From Enoplolaimus lenunculus (taxonomy: Eukaryota > Nematoda > Enoplea > Enoplida > Thoracostomopsidae), in NCBI GenBank assembly GCA_030248215.1, contig JASANG010001882.1:41883-105882 (forward strand): DNA of 64,000 nt. The letters are read 5' to 3'. Positions 43,901 through 55,513 of the stretch are shown here, piece by piece. Within the stretch, counting starts at the first letter, position 1. The number at the start of each line of letters is the position of its first letter. A model generated the notes under the pieces. That model had not been told where the DNA came from. It did no database searches and was given only the letters and a program-made list of their open reading frames with translations. The position numbers and the translations under genes were made by a program.

Positions 43901-46724
43901 CATTTCAATGTCGCGTTTGCAGCTGCCACAGACCTATTACTAGCTGACAATAGATTTTACATATAATTGAGAGCACCGGCTCTAGTGACACTTTACGTGC
44001 AGCTGATAGTTCAGTTTTACACTTCGGGTTTTGAGGAATATAGTATGAAGTGCCGGTGGGTAACGTGAATTTAGCACTTAAGTAGCCGAGTTGGATTCAG
44101 AATGGGTAATTTTTTACAACATTGTCGAACATTCGTGTAAAGATGTTTAAGGTATAAACGATGTTTTGGCGGCGCAATTTTTTGTCCTGATTTATCTGTG
44201 CAACGGGTAGAAAGTTTTCGCTTTTTGAAACTTCTACTGTAAAGCCTTAAATGTTACAGAAAATGGTGAGTATTTGAGGCAACAATGTAATCGAGGCATT
44301 TATTGTTGATTTTTAGGACCTACAATGGAATGCATTGCAAAACTAGTCGCTGAGATTGTACGCAAACAAAGTTTTGAGCGTGATCAAGATGAGCTTTCGA
44401 CTTCAAAAGGAGCTAAGCCTGTTATGAACGAACTCCGATGGTTTGAGTCGTTCGTAGCTGGTCTTATAAGGTAGGTTGCAAAGTTTCTGTGCACTATACC
44501 GAATTTCCAAGGTTTTATACTGGTACAGTCCAGAAGCTTGAAAAATTGCACAGAAGCATAAAATGGCAAATAATCAAATCCGCCGTTCATAATATTGTGT
44601 AAATCTCGCCAAAATTTTTAGACCAGAGTAAGTAATAAGCAATGAAGAGTGACATTGACTTTGTATAAAGCTTTACAGAGCGGTCGGTGGAACTACTGTT
44701 ACACCGTTACTTTAGAATTGAGCACACGTAGCTACTATAAACAGCAGTATTGATGATAACTTACTCTTAAATATGTCGGAAACAATTTTTTCGGTGGTAG
44801 AGGTTACTGTATTTCGATGGTTGTTTTAAAGGGAAATCACAGACTACCCATGTCTATTGCTGTAGCGGCAGGTTTGTATATTAAAACTTAATATTGAAAC
44901 ATTAATTTTTCTTCAGGAGAATTTTTATTGAATGTTTTATTGGAAATTGTTAGCTAAATTGTGATTTTGTAATTTCTTTTCAGACAACGATCACTTGATT
45001 GCTGGCTGTCGTATTTGGTGCTTAAAGATCGTCTGCTCGAAAGTCACTATGAATCGCACGCGTTTCTACGTCGAGTCGCTGTGTCGCGTGATATTCGTTC
45101 ACTGTTTACTGAGCTCATTATGGCAATTCAACCGGTTGAAATTATGCTCACTCGTAATACTAAACATGGTGCAGGTTATATTTTACAAAAACGTAGTGAT
45201 GTACAAGCTGACATCACTAGAGTTGGACCTTCAGCTGAAGTTAATATCTGTCATTGGGCGGCCGATATCAATGATTCTTCCAAGCGTGGTGGCTTGGAAG
45301 GAAAAATTGACACAGATTTGAACCAAGTAAAAGGCGAGCAATCTCATATTACAAGTTCGCCGGCAGCTAGTAATACGGCAGGTAGTTTTGAACAACCATC
45401 GCAAACGATGAGAACGGATTTTTTTGCACCTGGTACGCTCGCTTCTCGTCAGATGTTAATTAAACATCCTTTTTCTAGGGGTATACTAACAATGAACCCG
45501 AACCTTGGCCATTCATTACCGGTAATTCCACGATCATTTTCAGCTACACTACAGCGTCAGTTGCAGTTTGAGTTTTTGTCACCTGTTGCGGGCGTAGGGA
45601 GAGGCGCAGGGGCAGCGATTGGTTGTAGGCAAAATTCAATGGAAATAATAAATCGATGTGTAAATCGGCCAGGGTCTAATATCAAAGCAGTGCATTGTGA
45701 TAGATATCGGTGCAACGAAACGGCGCAAGGGCCAGCAGCAGAGTTTCTTCATTCAGATTCGCGGATTCCAAAGTCGTCGAGTGTGCCGTGTAGGTTGGGG
45801 GCTGTTTCTCCGCAGGACTTCGGCCAGGGTGCTGCTGACGGCGATGGGGCTGGCAGTACCCGCTTTCAAGCTGTTGGAACGGATGCAGATGAGGAGCGAC
45901 GAGAGATGATCGAGGCGAAACAAGAAATGAATTTGAATTCTGGTTTGGAATTAGCTAACAGCTCAGTTACAACAACACCAAAGACAACGTACGTGTTTAC
46001 CACGGCGCCAAAGACAATTGTGGTGTCGAATATTCCACAGATGAAAGGTACCAATGGGCTGGTTAGAGACCGAAATGCTGGTGCTGGAGGTGACTGTAGT
46101 CAGGGGAGTGGGTCAGTGATAAAAACTGGAACAATAATTCCAAAAAAGGCTCGGGCAAAAACTGTAACTATGCCTGCTAGGGTAATTTCATCGCGGATTC
46201 CGGCAGTTGAGAAATCGCAGGCTTGTAAAGGAGGTTTGCAGAGCGGAAGAGACACAAGCAGTTCCGCGCCGACAAATGTTAGATCTAGTGAGTTGAGGCC
46301 TAAACAGCTAGGTGCAACTCAAAGTCATACCCGAAGGTTTACCCAGCCAATGTGTGGGAGCAACAACAAGGCGGTCCGCAGAAATACGTCTGAGCTTGGG
46401 GGTTTCAGATCGAAGCTTCAGAATGATGAATATTCGGAGGGGGTGAAATCTGGAGTTAACAAAACGCCACCGACATCGACTGCGGTGTGTGGTTCTCGGC
46501 TGAGTGCCCGCAGCGCAAAGTCTGTTGGGGGAAATTCTAGCGCAAGTCAGACGAGTAAACCAGAGGTTGGAGTTACTCCGAAATCTACTACGGAAAACGC
46601 GGTTCCTCGTGTTAGCGCTAGTCGATCATCAGCCGTATCACGGAAGAGCCCGGGGTATGGGTTTAGCCTTTCGGGGACGGGACTTAAAACGACAGGAGCG
46701 GTGAAAAGCAAAAATGGTAAGTGA
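34909..46724 (+). CDS. RUSC: RUSC-like protein with RUN domain, about 3050 aa, 6 exons
   Basis: Exons: 34909-40753, 41191-41889, about 42289-42789, 43453-43683, 44317-44470, 44984-46724; phases agree. From ATG 34921 this gives about 3052 residues. The RUN domain, spanning the last three exons (about residues 2345-2535), matches vertebrate RUSC1/RUSC2: the DGIRPF..WDVIHASVANPG block, RWFESFVAGLI and FTELIMAIQPVEIML correspond to the family's DGLKxF, RFxAFILGLL and EELLLLLQPL. Family members are known as adaptors in vesicle traffic and signalling. The first 1944 codons lie in one 5.8-kb exon, disordered, with an Asn run at residues 37-77, acidic clusters and a Thr-rich tract. The tail after the RUN domain is about 500 residues rich in Ser, Thr and Lys. 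No SH3 domain is seen before the next gene. The end is uncertain: a GTAAGT donor overlaps the stop at 46717. The start may lie further upstream. Confidence 0.8.
35025..35155 (+). repeat. AAC/AAT trinucleotide run coding poly-asparagine
   Basis: Imperfect AAC/AAT repeat in frame in the first large RUSC exon, interrupted by AGC and ATC codons. The reverse strand reads as a poly-leucine frame, which is an artefact. Confidence 0.9.
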
Positions 46725-49700
46725 TGGAAAATAGAAACTAAGAAGCAACTTGTTTAGGAAAATGGAGGTTGTGTGTTGGCTTTTGATGTTTCGGGCTAAT
46801 TATGGTGGATGAAAGAATCTGGCGTGTTTGCGGTTGGTGATTGCTTAAATTTCAAATGTACGAAAACTTTGATGGGATTGATAATGGTGTTCAGATATTT
46901 GTTAGATTCGAAAAAGGAATTGTTCGGGCGACACCAGTGTTGAGATGACTGTACCACAAAAGCATAGAAGTTGAACTGTGTAATAATTATTAATAATACT
47001 AGTCGACTTGTGTGTGTGTGTGTTTTGGGCACAGACACTGAACTTTTTAGCGACTTTAAACGAAGTGCAAAAAATGTGGTATAATTTTGCGTTCTTGTCA
47101 ATAGTTTGCTCTCTTTTTGCATCAGAATGGTAGCTTGGGTGCCACCGCATATCTGGTTCCGGTTTAGTATCCGGTAAAAACTGATATCCGTATGGGGTTC
47201 CGATATCCGGTATAAGCGTACCTGATACCGGATATGTACCGGTTGGGGTGCCGCATAGCAAAAAAACTGCTTCTTACAAGTGAGCGTCTTTAATATCACG
47301 GCTGTGATTAGATTTCGTGGCAAGTTAAGAAGTTCATGTTTTGATACGCTTTGAGCTACTTTTAACTTATGTAAGCGAGCGAAAGATAAACGTATTTTTG
47401 CAATAAATAATTTCGGTATATCAGCAGAAATTATGAACTTTATAACAGACGAAAATCTTGAGCACGCTAAAATACAGCGAAAAAGTAAGTTATTCTATCA
47501 TATACAATATCCGATATCCGGTAAATTAATATCCGGTTGCATCCTGTTTTAGGGTTAAAAATCACAAGAAGATTTTTGTTCATGAGCTTTGCAGTTTTGA
47601 CCTATGTTACTAGGAATATACATAGGCATTTGTCATTAGACCCTTGAAAGTAACATTGGCCTATAATGATGTGTTGATAGCCAGCTGTTACCAGGCTCCA
47701 CATTCTCAAAAGAGTATAGCAACTGTTATCAGTTAGTGATAGCCAATAGGTTTTAAACTCACTAACTGTTGTAGTTGTTGAATTCAAAATTGCTACTGCA
47801 GTAGAAGAAGTGATATGCGAAAATGTGCTGAACTTGGAGCCTCAGAATTGACTGGTTAGAAAATTACAGGACCTATATCACCAACAGGTGTCAGGTGCTA
47901 CACACATCGGGTTCAGATTGGAACTAAGACCATTTGATTTCACCGTTTCAGGATGAGACGTGTTATTTACTGTCCGTTTCGTTACAATAGGAAAAACGTT
48001 GAGCTTCAGCTGATTTAGGAAATTTAACAGTTTTTCAATTTTCGTATTGAATTATTTTCAAGTTTAATTTATGGTCGACAGGTGGTGGAGTTTGAAATTT
48101 TTCTCAGAATAGTGTTTGGTTTTATTGCAGAGTGATTGTGATCATCTATGTTGCCAAGAAATTTTGTTTGCTTATGATTTGCCATGTATACAGTGCAATT
48201 GTTCGGTATATGGTGATTTCGAGTTACCCATGCTTAAATCTATATTAACGAGAGTAGTACTTGGAGATTGTAATCTGAATTCTTTGAGCATACCGCAACA
48301 CTTATTGTTAGAGCGTTGAATTTACTTCAGTCGTATACTGCAGCAGGTATGTTAATACTAATACTAGTACAGGTCAAATGAACTAATAATGTTCAGGTAA
48401 ATATATAGCATCGGTATATGGTTAATGCCCTGGAATAGGTTTGTACTGCGCTTAGAATGATATTGATACTTAGTGACATGGTAAAGATTATAGCTTGGAA
48501 TGTTGAGTTGTATTTGGTACAAAGCAATTATATTTTATTTTAATAGTAATTTATATAATATAGTTTATATAATTTCATAGGTTATTTTTTGTGTTATATA
48601 TGTAATGGAAAATACGGGCCAAGCCATAGTAATGAGACATATTTGTATTGAGATGCCAATATGCTGGTTTACATTTACTATTTACTGGGGAAAATTTGAA
48701 AGCTGGCTATTTTGAACCAGAATTTTTTTTGAATCAGCATTTAATATTTTGGTGTTTAATGTTTCGTCAATTTTGGAAATAAATTTCAGTTTTGTATTAA
48801 AGTGCCAGCTATTTAGAGTTGAGGGGATAATTGAACCAGTCTGGTTACTTTGTGTTTTACTTTGGCTTTGTTGTTTTGCAACGCACAGAAACCGTGTATC
48901 TATAAACGAATTTCATGATCTCTGCTGAATTGTGTGTAACTAATTGTATTAATTTTTAATTGATTTTAAAGCCTGTTGTGTTTTTTGTCAATTGTCAGTG
49001 AATTAATTCGCTCGTACCTTCTCAAATTCAGCTAAACTTGTAAAACTGCTGTAGTGGTTATTGTTCTCTGAGTAAAATCAAATAAAATTTGTTGGGTTTT
49101 ATAAGCTGACTACGTTTGATTGTAGTACCCTGTTCTAAGGTATCCATCCGCGTTATTTCAAATTTGATTTTGGTTGACTTTTAAACAGTTTTGTTGTCAA
49201 TTCTTGTCATATAAAGAGACAGTTTGTCTTATAAGCTACCTATGGAAAGATTTTTCAGTTGAAATTTAGCATTTTTTTAAATATGAAATCGTGTTTCTCT
49301 GTATAATGGATATTATGTTGTTATCTCGGCGATGTGCTTTTTGCATGTTATACGACTTAGTTGCAAATAATAAATATTTTTGTGACGTGCTTGCATGTTG
49401 TGTTGTAATTGTTTTCGAATTAATTATTAATAAATGTGTACGCTTGGTGTTTGGAATAGAATGGGTTGTTGCGATATACCTATGACTGCCTGGGCGCCAC
49501 CCTTCCGCCGTCTAGGTTCGCTGTGCCTGATTAAGATATTTTGAAGCATGTAGTAGGTATAGCGCAACCCTGACTATGAGCTTTATAGTTTCTTCCATTA
49601 CCGTGATGAAAGTTGTATTTTGCACCATTTCAGGAAGGAGGTTAATGAAATACCGCTTGTGGTTTACCAAGGCCCTGTTTTCTACGATAATCGATGCTAA

Positions 49701-50561
49701 ATGATCACCACCGCAGAGGGAAATCCCGTGTACCTGTGGGACAGCAGTATTCCCGGAGTGCAACAGTAAGCACACTTGTAACGTTTTAATTGGCCGGGAC
49801 AACAGGAACACGTCCGAGCCTATTTTTTGCCGGGTCGGTCGGGACAGTTTCGTGCCTATGTTTTTGCAGAGTCGGCCGGGACAGCCAGGACAGCTTCGAG
49901 TGTTTTCTGTGTTGGTCGGGATACACGGACTAAGCTTTAGTTTTACCTTGGTCGGCCGTTAAATTCGCGACAGCTTCAAACATATGTTGTTAGGTCAGTC
50001 ATGGTTCGAGCCTAGGTCAACACCCGCGCCTAAGCCTATGCAGGAGCGTCAATATAGGCATCAACTAAACATAGGTCTAGGCTTAACTATATGTCTGCTT
50101 AAAACTTAACGTGTATCTAAACCTAAACGCAAAGTTTAAGCCTCCTAAAGCCTTTACCGAATTAAAACAAGGAAAACTCAGACAAAAGATGTACCGAACC
50201 GAGCCAATGAAAAACTCAGAAAATAGTTCACCGAATCGAACAAAAGAAAAACTAGGAAGTAGAGTTTTACCGAATCGAACCAGGAACAAATATAACTCAA
50301 AAATCAGGAGTGCGGATGTATCAACACTTCTAGGCTAGTTTTTCACGTCTGATATAGTATTGCTTTTATTGTCAGCTATCGAGTAGCGAGCAACTGAAAA
50401 CTGCTATTATATACTTAAAGGTTGCATAAATCAAATCACTGCAACAATTTCTTATCTTGGTTTTTTATTGGAGTAAATTTCACACTTGGTGCCACATCTT
50501 AAAGTCTTTAATGCGTTTTGACATAAAGTATACTGTGTTCAACTTTAGAGCAATCTGTATA
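46725..50561. other. Spacer between the RUSC-like gene and the nucleotidase gene
   Basis: CCGGATATCC-rich family E fragments are at about 47140-47245 and 47500-47550. A TTGCAG acceptor-like site at 48130 precedes a short open frame to 48319 that cannot be joined in phase to the RUSC donor at 46717. 48380-49480 is AT-rich and featureless. A 99-codon minus-strand open frame at 49512-49811 has balanced composition but is not recognised. GGGACAGC and GTCGG simple repeats are at 49790-49990, and hexamer-bearing remnants at 50015-50150. Confidence 0.45.
49512..49811 (-). CDS. Unrecognised 99-codon open frame
   Basis: Open from ATG 49811 to the stop at 49512. It has ordinary amino-acid composition with a hydrophobic, helical-looking second half (TIKLIVRVALYLLHA) and no low-complexity run, unlike most stray frames in the window. 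No family motif is seen, and no splice partners could be assigned. The 5' end abuts GTCCCGGCC simple repeats. It may be a fragment of an old gene or transposon, or chance. Confidence 0.2.
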   Translation of the reverse strand: MFLLSRPIKTLQVCLLLHSGNTAVPQVHGISLCGGDHLASIIVENRALVNHKRYFINLLPEMVQNTTFITVMEETIKLIVRVALYLLHASKYLNQAQRT

Positions 50562-51926
50562 CTGTAGTGACCCGAATAAAAGGGGGGAGTGATATTTATT
50601 TGGCCTCTCCGGAAGGAACCCCCCTTGATATTCGGTTACGGACTCTTATTTATTTTTCACGCACGCTCCGCCATCCTTCGTTACTGTTATATATCCGGTA
50701 CAACAACTATCCGCTGAATTAAATTTTCATTTGTTTTGTGTCAATAGCTTGAGCGATAATCCAAGGTTATACTTAGAACTGTTTAATCTACTGTTACGCC
50801 CCTTAAAGTAAGATAAGCCCGTATTTGTATGCGCAGTGCAGAATCTGCGTAAGACATGAGGGCTTCGTCAGACTGGAACGTTAGACTTAACCGAATAGTG
50901 ATGGTAAAAACAAAAACGCTTCTTATGCTTCCAATTCTTGCAACTGAGGCTGCAATTCGAATGCATGGCTTGATAATTGTATGTAGTTATACGTAAGAAC
51001 AAGCATATGAAAAATGGTGTGAGAAAGGGTTAAATGCAAAAATTTTCAATTGCAGTCTAAATACAACGTTTTGGTTTTTGATCCTCGTATGGCAGCCATG
51101 GCACGATTGACTCTCCTTTGTAACGTATCTGCCAGCGATGGGCCGTTCTTTAAATAAGTATATCAGCAATATCAGTTGGTAATGAGCAGGGTGTAAACTA
51201 ACCGAATATCCGTTTCCGTTAAAAATCGCTGTCTATTTCCGTTTCCGCTATAGATATACCGGATATTCGGTTAGTTTTAGGCTCAAAATTATTTTGTAAG
51301 CAACATATGTATACATTTCGCAATTTTTGATTTAAAGATGCGCTGCAAATTAAGCGAAAAATTTTCAGTTTACTATCTATAACCGCTTCTCACATTGAGT
51401 TGCCTGTAGGCAACTCAGCGCAGTGTATATACGTTAAATAATATATATCGCACCGTGTTTAACAATTGCAACACGTAGACAAACTAAACACACACCGCCC
51501 CCCGAAACTCGCATAGCTGAGTGGTGATGGTATACGTTCCACTCCAGTCACTGGAGTTCGAATCTTATCATAAAAGTAGGTCTTAGGGGAAATAGAAAAT
51601 ATTCATGTGAGAAAGGGTTAAAAAATTTCGATGCATCAGCAACTTTTCTTTATTTTAGAAAATTCGCTAAATATTAGACGCCCCAATTTTGTGGGCAGAA
51701 AAACAATGCATGTTATGAAACGATATCTTTCAATATTCGGTTTCCGTCGCCGTTGTTATCATCTCCACATGTTTTCGTTATTTTTACTATACGTTTACAC
51801 GCTGGTGATGGGTCTTGTCAAGCCAAATGAAGAACTGTGAAGTTTAGGCTGAACTTGTACATACGTTGCTTGGCAGTTTACTTTTAATTAAAATATCAGT
51901 TCCTGCTCTTATTCGGGTCACTACAG
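50562..51926. mobile_element. Family C MITE, enlarged by later insertions
   Basis: CTGTAGTGACCCGAATAA at the left and TTATTCGGGTCACTACAG at the right, TA at 50560-50561 and 51927-51928. It is in reverse orientation to the 445-bp copy at 54219. About 50562-50790 matches that copy; the rest includes a family G end (GTTACGCCCCTTAAAGTAA, about 50800), a GTGTGAGAAAGGGTTAAA fragment at about 51018, a family E piece (about 51188-51275) and the TTAA element at 51383. Confidence 0.75.
51383..51617. mobile_element. TTAA-flanked MITE with tRNA-like core, copy 2
   Basis: CCGCTTCTCACAT to ATGTGAGAAAGGG, followed by TTAA at 51618-51621 and preceded by ATAA, one change from TTAA. The 9-bp hairpin TGAGTTGCC-TGTA-GGCAACTCA is at 51396-51417. 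TAGCTGAGTGGTGATGG and GAGTTCGAATC repeat the box A/B-like pattern of copy 1. It lies inside the enlarged family C element. Confidence 0.75.
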
Positions 51927-52000
51927 TACAACTGTGCGTTACATTTTTTGCGCTTATTTTGCTTAATTGTTAACTCTTGCCATAATTTTATAGCGATAGG

Positions 52001-52154
52001 GGCCAGTGTTACTTTACGGGGCGTATTAACAGTAAATTAATCTTATTCCTAAGCCTAAGCCTAAGCCTAAACAACAAAATATAATATAGATTATAAACCT
52101 ACTCGTTTATGGACCCACCAGAAACCTGGACGCCCCTTAAAGTAACATGGGGCC
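52001..52154. mobile_element. Family G MITE, 154-bp copy
   Basis: GGCCAGTGTTACTTTACGGGG to CCCCTTAAAGTAACATGGGGCC, inverted repeats, with four consecutive CCTAAG hexamers and then AAAATATAATATAGAT inside. Flanks GCGATAGG and GCGAAGGT are only partly alike. It is the uninterrupted reference for the copy at 59358. Confidence 0.8.
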
Positions 52155-52346
52155 GCGAAGGTATAGGTTCTGCAGCAATTTGAAAACTACCGACTAAATG
52201 TTTTAAATTAAAAGTTTTTAGTGTGTTAATAACATATATTATTTTCCGTTTTGACGGATAACGACTATCGAATGAAACATTGAATCAGTGAATTTCAAAA
52301 TCTCAGTCCACAAAATACATTTTGTTTTATGTTTGTTACAAAGTAG

Positions 52347-52761
52347 GGCCAATGTAAAGAATAGGGACGGAACAGTATTATAAGCATATTCCAAAGCCTA
52401 AACCTAAACCTAAGTATAAGCCTAAGTCTAAGCGTAAGAATGAGCATACTAATGCGGGGTTCCCGTTATAACCGGGGCAGCTTGGGACACGTTTTGTCCC
52501 TATAAAACTATTGGGTAACGTTTTGTCTGCTTATACACCCAATATCGTATTCCAAAAATCTTTGTTGGCAAGCGTAAGAATGATCATATTCCTAGTCTAA
52601 GCCTAAGCCTAAGCGTAAAAATGAGCTTATACTTAAGTCTAAAGCCTAAAGCCAAGCAAAAAAATAGTCTAATGCTTAAAGCTTACTCTTTTCTAGTCCC
52701 ACATAAAAACCTTCCGCCCCTGATCTTTACATGGACCACGCCCCTGATCTTTACATGGGCC
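52347..52761. mobile_element. Family B MITE, enlarged copy, reverse orientation
   Basis: GGCCAATGTAAAGAATAGGG to CCCTGATCTTTACATGGGCC with hexamer cores. A stretch at about 52452-52570 does not belong to the family (insertion of unknown kind), and the right terminus is partly duplicated (CCCCTGATCTTTACATGG twice). Confidence 0.7.
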
Positions 52762-53686
52762 AGAGCTTCCTAGCAAAAAACAAAACATGCCCCCAATTAT
52801 GCCTAGTTTTGTAATGTCGGTTTCTTGGTACCTCAAAACAAAACTGATGCAGGCTGTACCGTTTCAAAAGCGAGAGCTTACAATTTTGATGCACTGTATA
52901 TTAACAATGCTGTCGCTATGGGATTTTATGTTTTGGCAGCACAAAACAGCTGTACAGTGTATACGGGGGGTGGTGTATTGTACTCGAAAAGGCCTTTCTC
53001 TCTACTTTACAATTTATTTTTTTAACTTCAAAAATGTAAAAAATTTAACTTTTTTTACAAGGCCACAAAATACAAGAAAAAAGAAGTTTCGCGGAAAAAA
53101 TTGTATTTTTTTACTTAAAACATTGAAATCGCAATTGGAATTAAACATTTGTTGGGTAAATGGTTAACTTTTGATAAGGGTATGCACGCGTTTTTTACAA
53201 CAGGATGTCAATGTATTGAACGGTCCAGTAGTCAAGCGGGGGACCAGTGAAGGCTCTCAGGATACCCTGAAAACTTTTCGTACCAGGGAAGGCTCAGGTT
53301 ACTCTGGATAAATTTCGAACCCGGGAAAGGCTCTCAGGTTACCCTGAAAAAATTTGGCCCCCGCCCAGAAAATTATCAGAATTGTTTGTAAGTCAACGAA
53401 AACCCTTGTTTTTCCTTGCTGAAAATTTTTCAGTCCTTTCCCCTGGCCGCTACCAAGGTTAAGCTGGCTGCGAGTCTGGTATTGAACCAAAGTAAAACAA
53501 AGCTTTATATTGGTCTTCCGGTTTTATTTTCACTTGAACTCCAGACTAAACTTGAGTTTCTGTTTGGACTTATGTTTATGCTTAGGCTCATTGACGTTTT
53601 CAGTGTTTAGTAGGTATTCTGTTATATATACACACCAACGTTAGATGTTTTGTGAAAAATTAAATCAAAGACTACTTATAAACCTA
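52762..53686. other. Spacer with unplaced open frame and short repeats
   Basis: Overlapping open frames at 52787-53167 (+) show no family features. About 53225-53350 holds imperfect ~55-bp repeats with AGGCTCTCAGGTTACCCTG, followed by a family H-like fragment (about 53390-53450). Nothing else is recognised. Confidence 0.4.
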
Positions 53687-53830
53687 CACTGCAAAAAATG
53701 GTGAATCGATTTACTGAATCGATCACTGAGTCGAATTTGACTCTGGTGGAGTCGAAATTTAACTCAGTTTGTGTAGTCAGGAAAAGCCTATTTCCGAAAG
53801 AGTCAATTTGACTCACCATTTTTTGCTGTG
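53687..53830. mobile_element. Family A MITE, copy 7
   Basis: CACTGCAAAAAATGGTGAATC to CACCATTTTTTGCTGTG with TA at 53685-53686 and 53831-53832; internal deletion on the left arm. It lies about 65 bases upstream of the nucleotidase start codon. Confidence 0.85.
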
Positions 53831-53894
53831 TATATAGAAATAGCATTCAATCACAGATATAATATACACCTACTTCCACTTTAGCTTTAATATA

Positions 53895-55452
53895 ATGGCA
53901 GAATTATTAAAATCAAACGTGGTCCTATTCGATTCCGCTGTTTCCAGTTCAAAACGTACCTCTTTCCGTTCTAATCAGTGCTGTGCCCAAAATCAAAAAT
54001 CGCAGCAACATTTAATACAAACGCTTATTAATAACAGTTGTTTTGAAGCGCGATTGAAATCAATGGATCCGGCTGGAACTGAAGCTAAAATTGGAAAGTT
54101 GGTTAAATCGGGTCTACGACAGCTTTGTGTTCTTGCGGACTTTGATCATACTCTTTCGAGATATCATTTGAATGGCAAACCGTGCGCAACGCTGCATACT
54201 GTATTCTATGGTCAGGTACTGTAGCGACCCGAATAAGAGGTGGGTAATAAGAGAGGGGGTCCCGATTTTGAGTCTTAATCAATAGGAGTCCGTATCCCTA
54301 ATACGGGTCCGAAAGCGGATAGAGTCCCTAAACCCGAATTACAGTCCATAAATGTGAATTATCCCTAATTGTAGCACATAAATGACTCCAAGACCAAATA
54401 AAGTTGACTTCGAAACTTTTAAACGTAAGTTCTTAAGTTTTGAAAGTACATTCCTAATAACCTTGCATTATCGCTCAAGCTATTGACACAAGACAAATAA
54501 CGTTTAATTCAGCGGATAGTTGCAGCACCAGATATATCAATAACGTAAGGGTGGCGGAGCGTGGGTTAAAAATAAATAATAGTCCGTAACCGAATAACAG
54601 GGGGTGGTGCCCTCTTGAGATGCCAAATAAATATCAGCCCCCCTCTTATTCGGGTCACCACAGTAGGTTTCAGAAATATATTGGTTGCGGAACCGGTATA
54701 AACGACAATTTGTTGTTGTCAATTCGCCGACCGACAACTTTTATAATCCGAAATTTCATCGACTGGACAATTCGTCGCCCATCAGTATATGTTTAGGCTT
54801 ATAGGATTAGGCTTAGGATTACGCTTAGGATTATGGTAGGATTTCTTCAGTCTTCACTTGATTTGACACTGTAGGGCAACAAGCTGTCGGGCGACAAAAT
54901 GTTCTAGATCCTAGGGCACCGTAGCTAGGGTTTTAGTATCAGCCGATTTTCAATGAGCTCAGACACGGGATGAATTCGAGATTACAACTTAATATGAATG
55001 TTTAGCGAGACGTGTAACATTGTGGCACGCAACCAGCTGTGTTTTAGAGTCGGGTACAGATCTCTTCAAAAAACAGAAACGTCCACTGTGGAGTTCCGGT
55101 TTTGGGCGAAAAATAAAATTACAAAGCAATGCATAGGTATTAAATATAGGAATACAACACGTACTGTAGTGACCCGAATAAGAGTGGGTACTGATATTTA
55201 TTTGGCCTCACTACAGTATATATTTGCTTCCGGATGATAGTTACATCTGGAACAGGTAAATTATAAGTTTTAGGACATCTATTCAATAAAAATCAATTCG
55301 ATTCTAGGAGCACTACAAAGAAATTGGTGATAAATTGCAAAATTTACGTGAAAAATACGTACCCATTGAATACAACGCCAGTTTAAGTGACGAAGAAAAA
55401 CTGCCTGTGTTCATTGAATGGTGGAATGCTGGCCATGACATCATTGTAAATG
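53895..55452 (+). CDS. NT5C3: Cytosolic 5'-nucleotidase III, first two coding exons (partial)
   Basis: HAD-superfamily enzyme that dephosphorylates pyrimidine nucleoside monophosphates in the cytosol. Exon 1 is 53895-54215 (ATG to CAG|GTACTG), exon 2 is 55308-55452 (TTCTAG to G|GTATAT); joined in phase 0 they give about 155 residues. Residues about 66-107 carry the family signature with the nucleophile motif ADFDHTLSRYHLNGKPC, matching ADFDMTLSRFAHNGKRC of the human protein. Exon 2 matches the YYPIEID..EKLP..VEWW block. The first 60 residues are not conserved. Further exons with the cap domain and the remaining HAD motifs are not found up to 64000, so the following intron exceeds 8.5 kb or the gene is cut short. 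Intron 1 holds two family C elements, one of which shapes the 5' splice site. Confidence 0.88.
54219..54663. mobile_element. Family C MITE, 445 bp, at the exon 1 donor of the nucleotidase gene
   Basis: CTGTAGCGACCCGAATAAGAG to CTCTTATTCGGGTCACCACAG with TA at 54217-54218 and 54664-54665. The left TA forms positions +2 and +3 of the intron, so element bases supply +4 to +6 of the current donor GTACTG. Taking the element and one TA out leaves CAG|GTAGGTTTC. Confidence 0.9.
54701..54910. mobile_element. Family I repeat with TTAGGC-type core
   Basis: ACGACAATTTGTTGTTGTC on the left and GTCGGGCGACAAAATG on the right, with CGACAACTTTTATAATCCG and a core of GGATTAGGCTTAGGATTA. Related copies lie at about 24917-25125 and 30950-31135. 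Ends are not sharply defined. Confidence 0.6.
55164..55216. mobile_element. 53-bp minimal family C element
   Basis: CTGTAGTGACCCGAATAAG... to ...TTTGGCCTCACTACAG with TA at 55162-55163 and 55217-55218. It keeps only the left terminus, an ATATTTATTTGGCC piece of the right subterminal region and the last CACTACAG. It lies about 90 bases before exon 2 of the nucleotidase gene. Confidence 0.85.
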
Positions 55453-55513
55453 GTATATATTTGTCGTAGCGCAAATTGCTATGCCGGGTATTTTGCTATG
55501 CTCAAAATGCTCT

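Noticed and set aside
46796-47323. 175-codon minus-strand protein
   Set aside because: Overlaps CCGGATAT family E repeats and a TG microsatellite; a second frame over the same bases is equally open.
48131-48319. Terminal exon of the RUSC-like gene
   Set aside because: A good acceptor precedes it, but from the phase-1 donor at 46717 the reading meets a stop at once, and the sequence has no SH3 features.
52053-52075. Interstitial telomere left by a chromosome fusion
   Set aside because: The hexamers are only a few units and lie inside MITEs with inverted-repeat ends, repeated at many sites.
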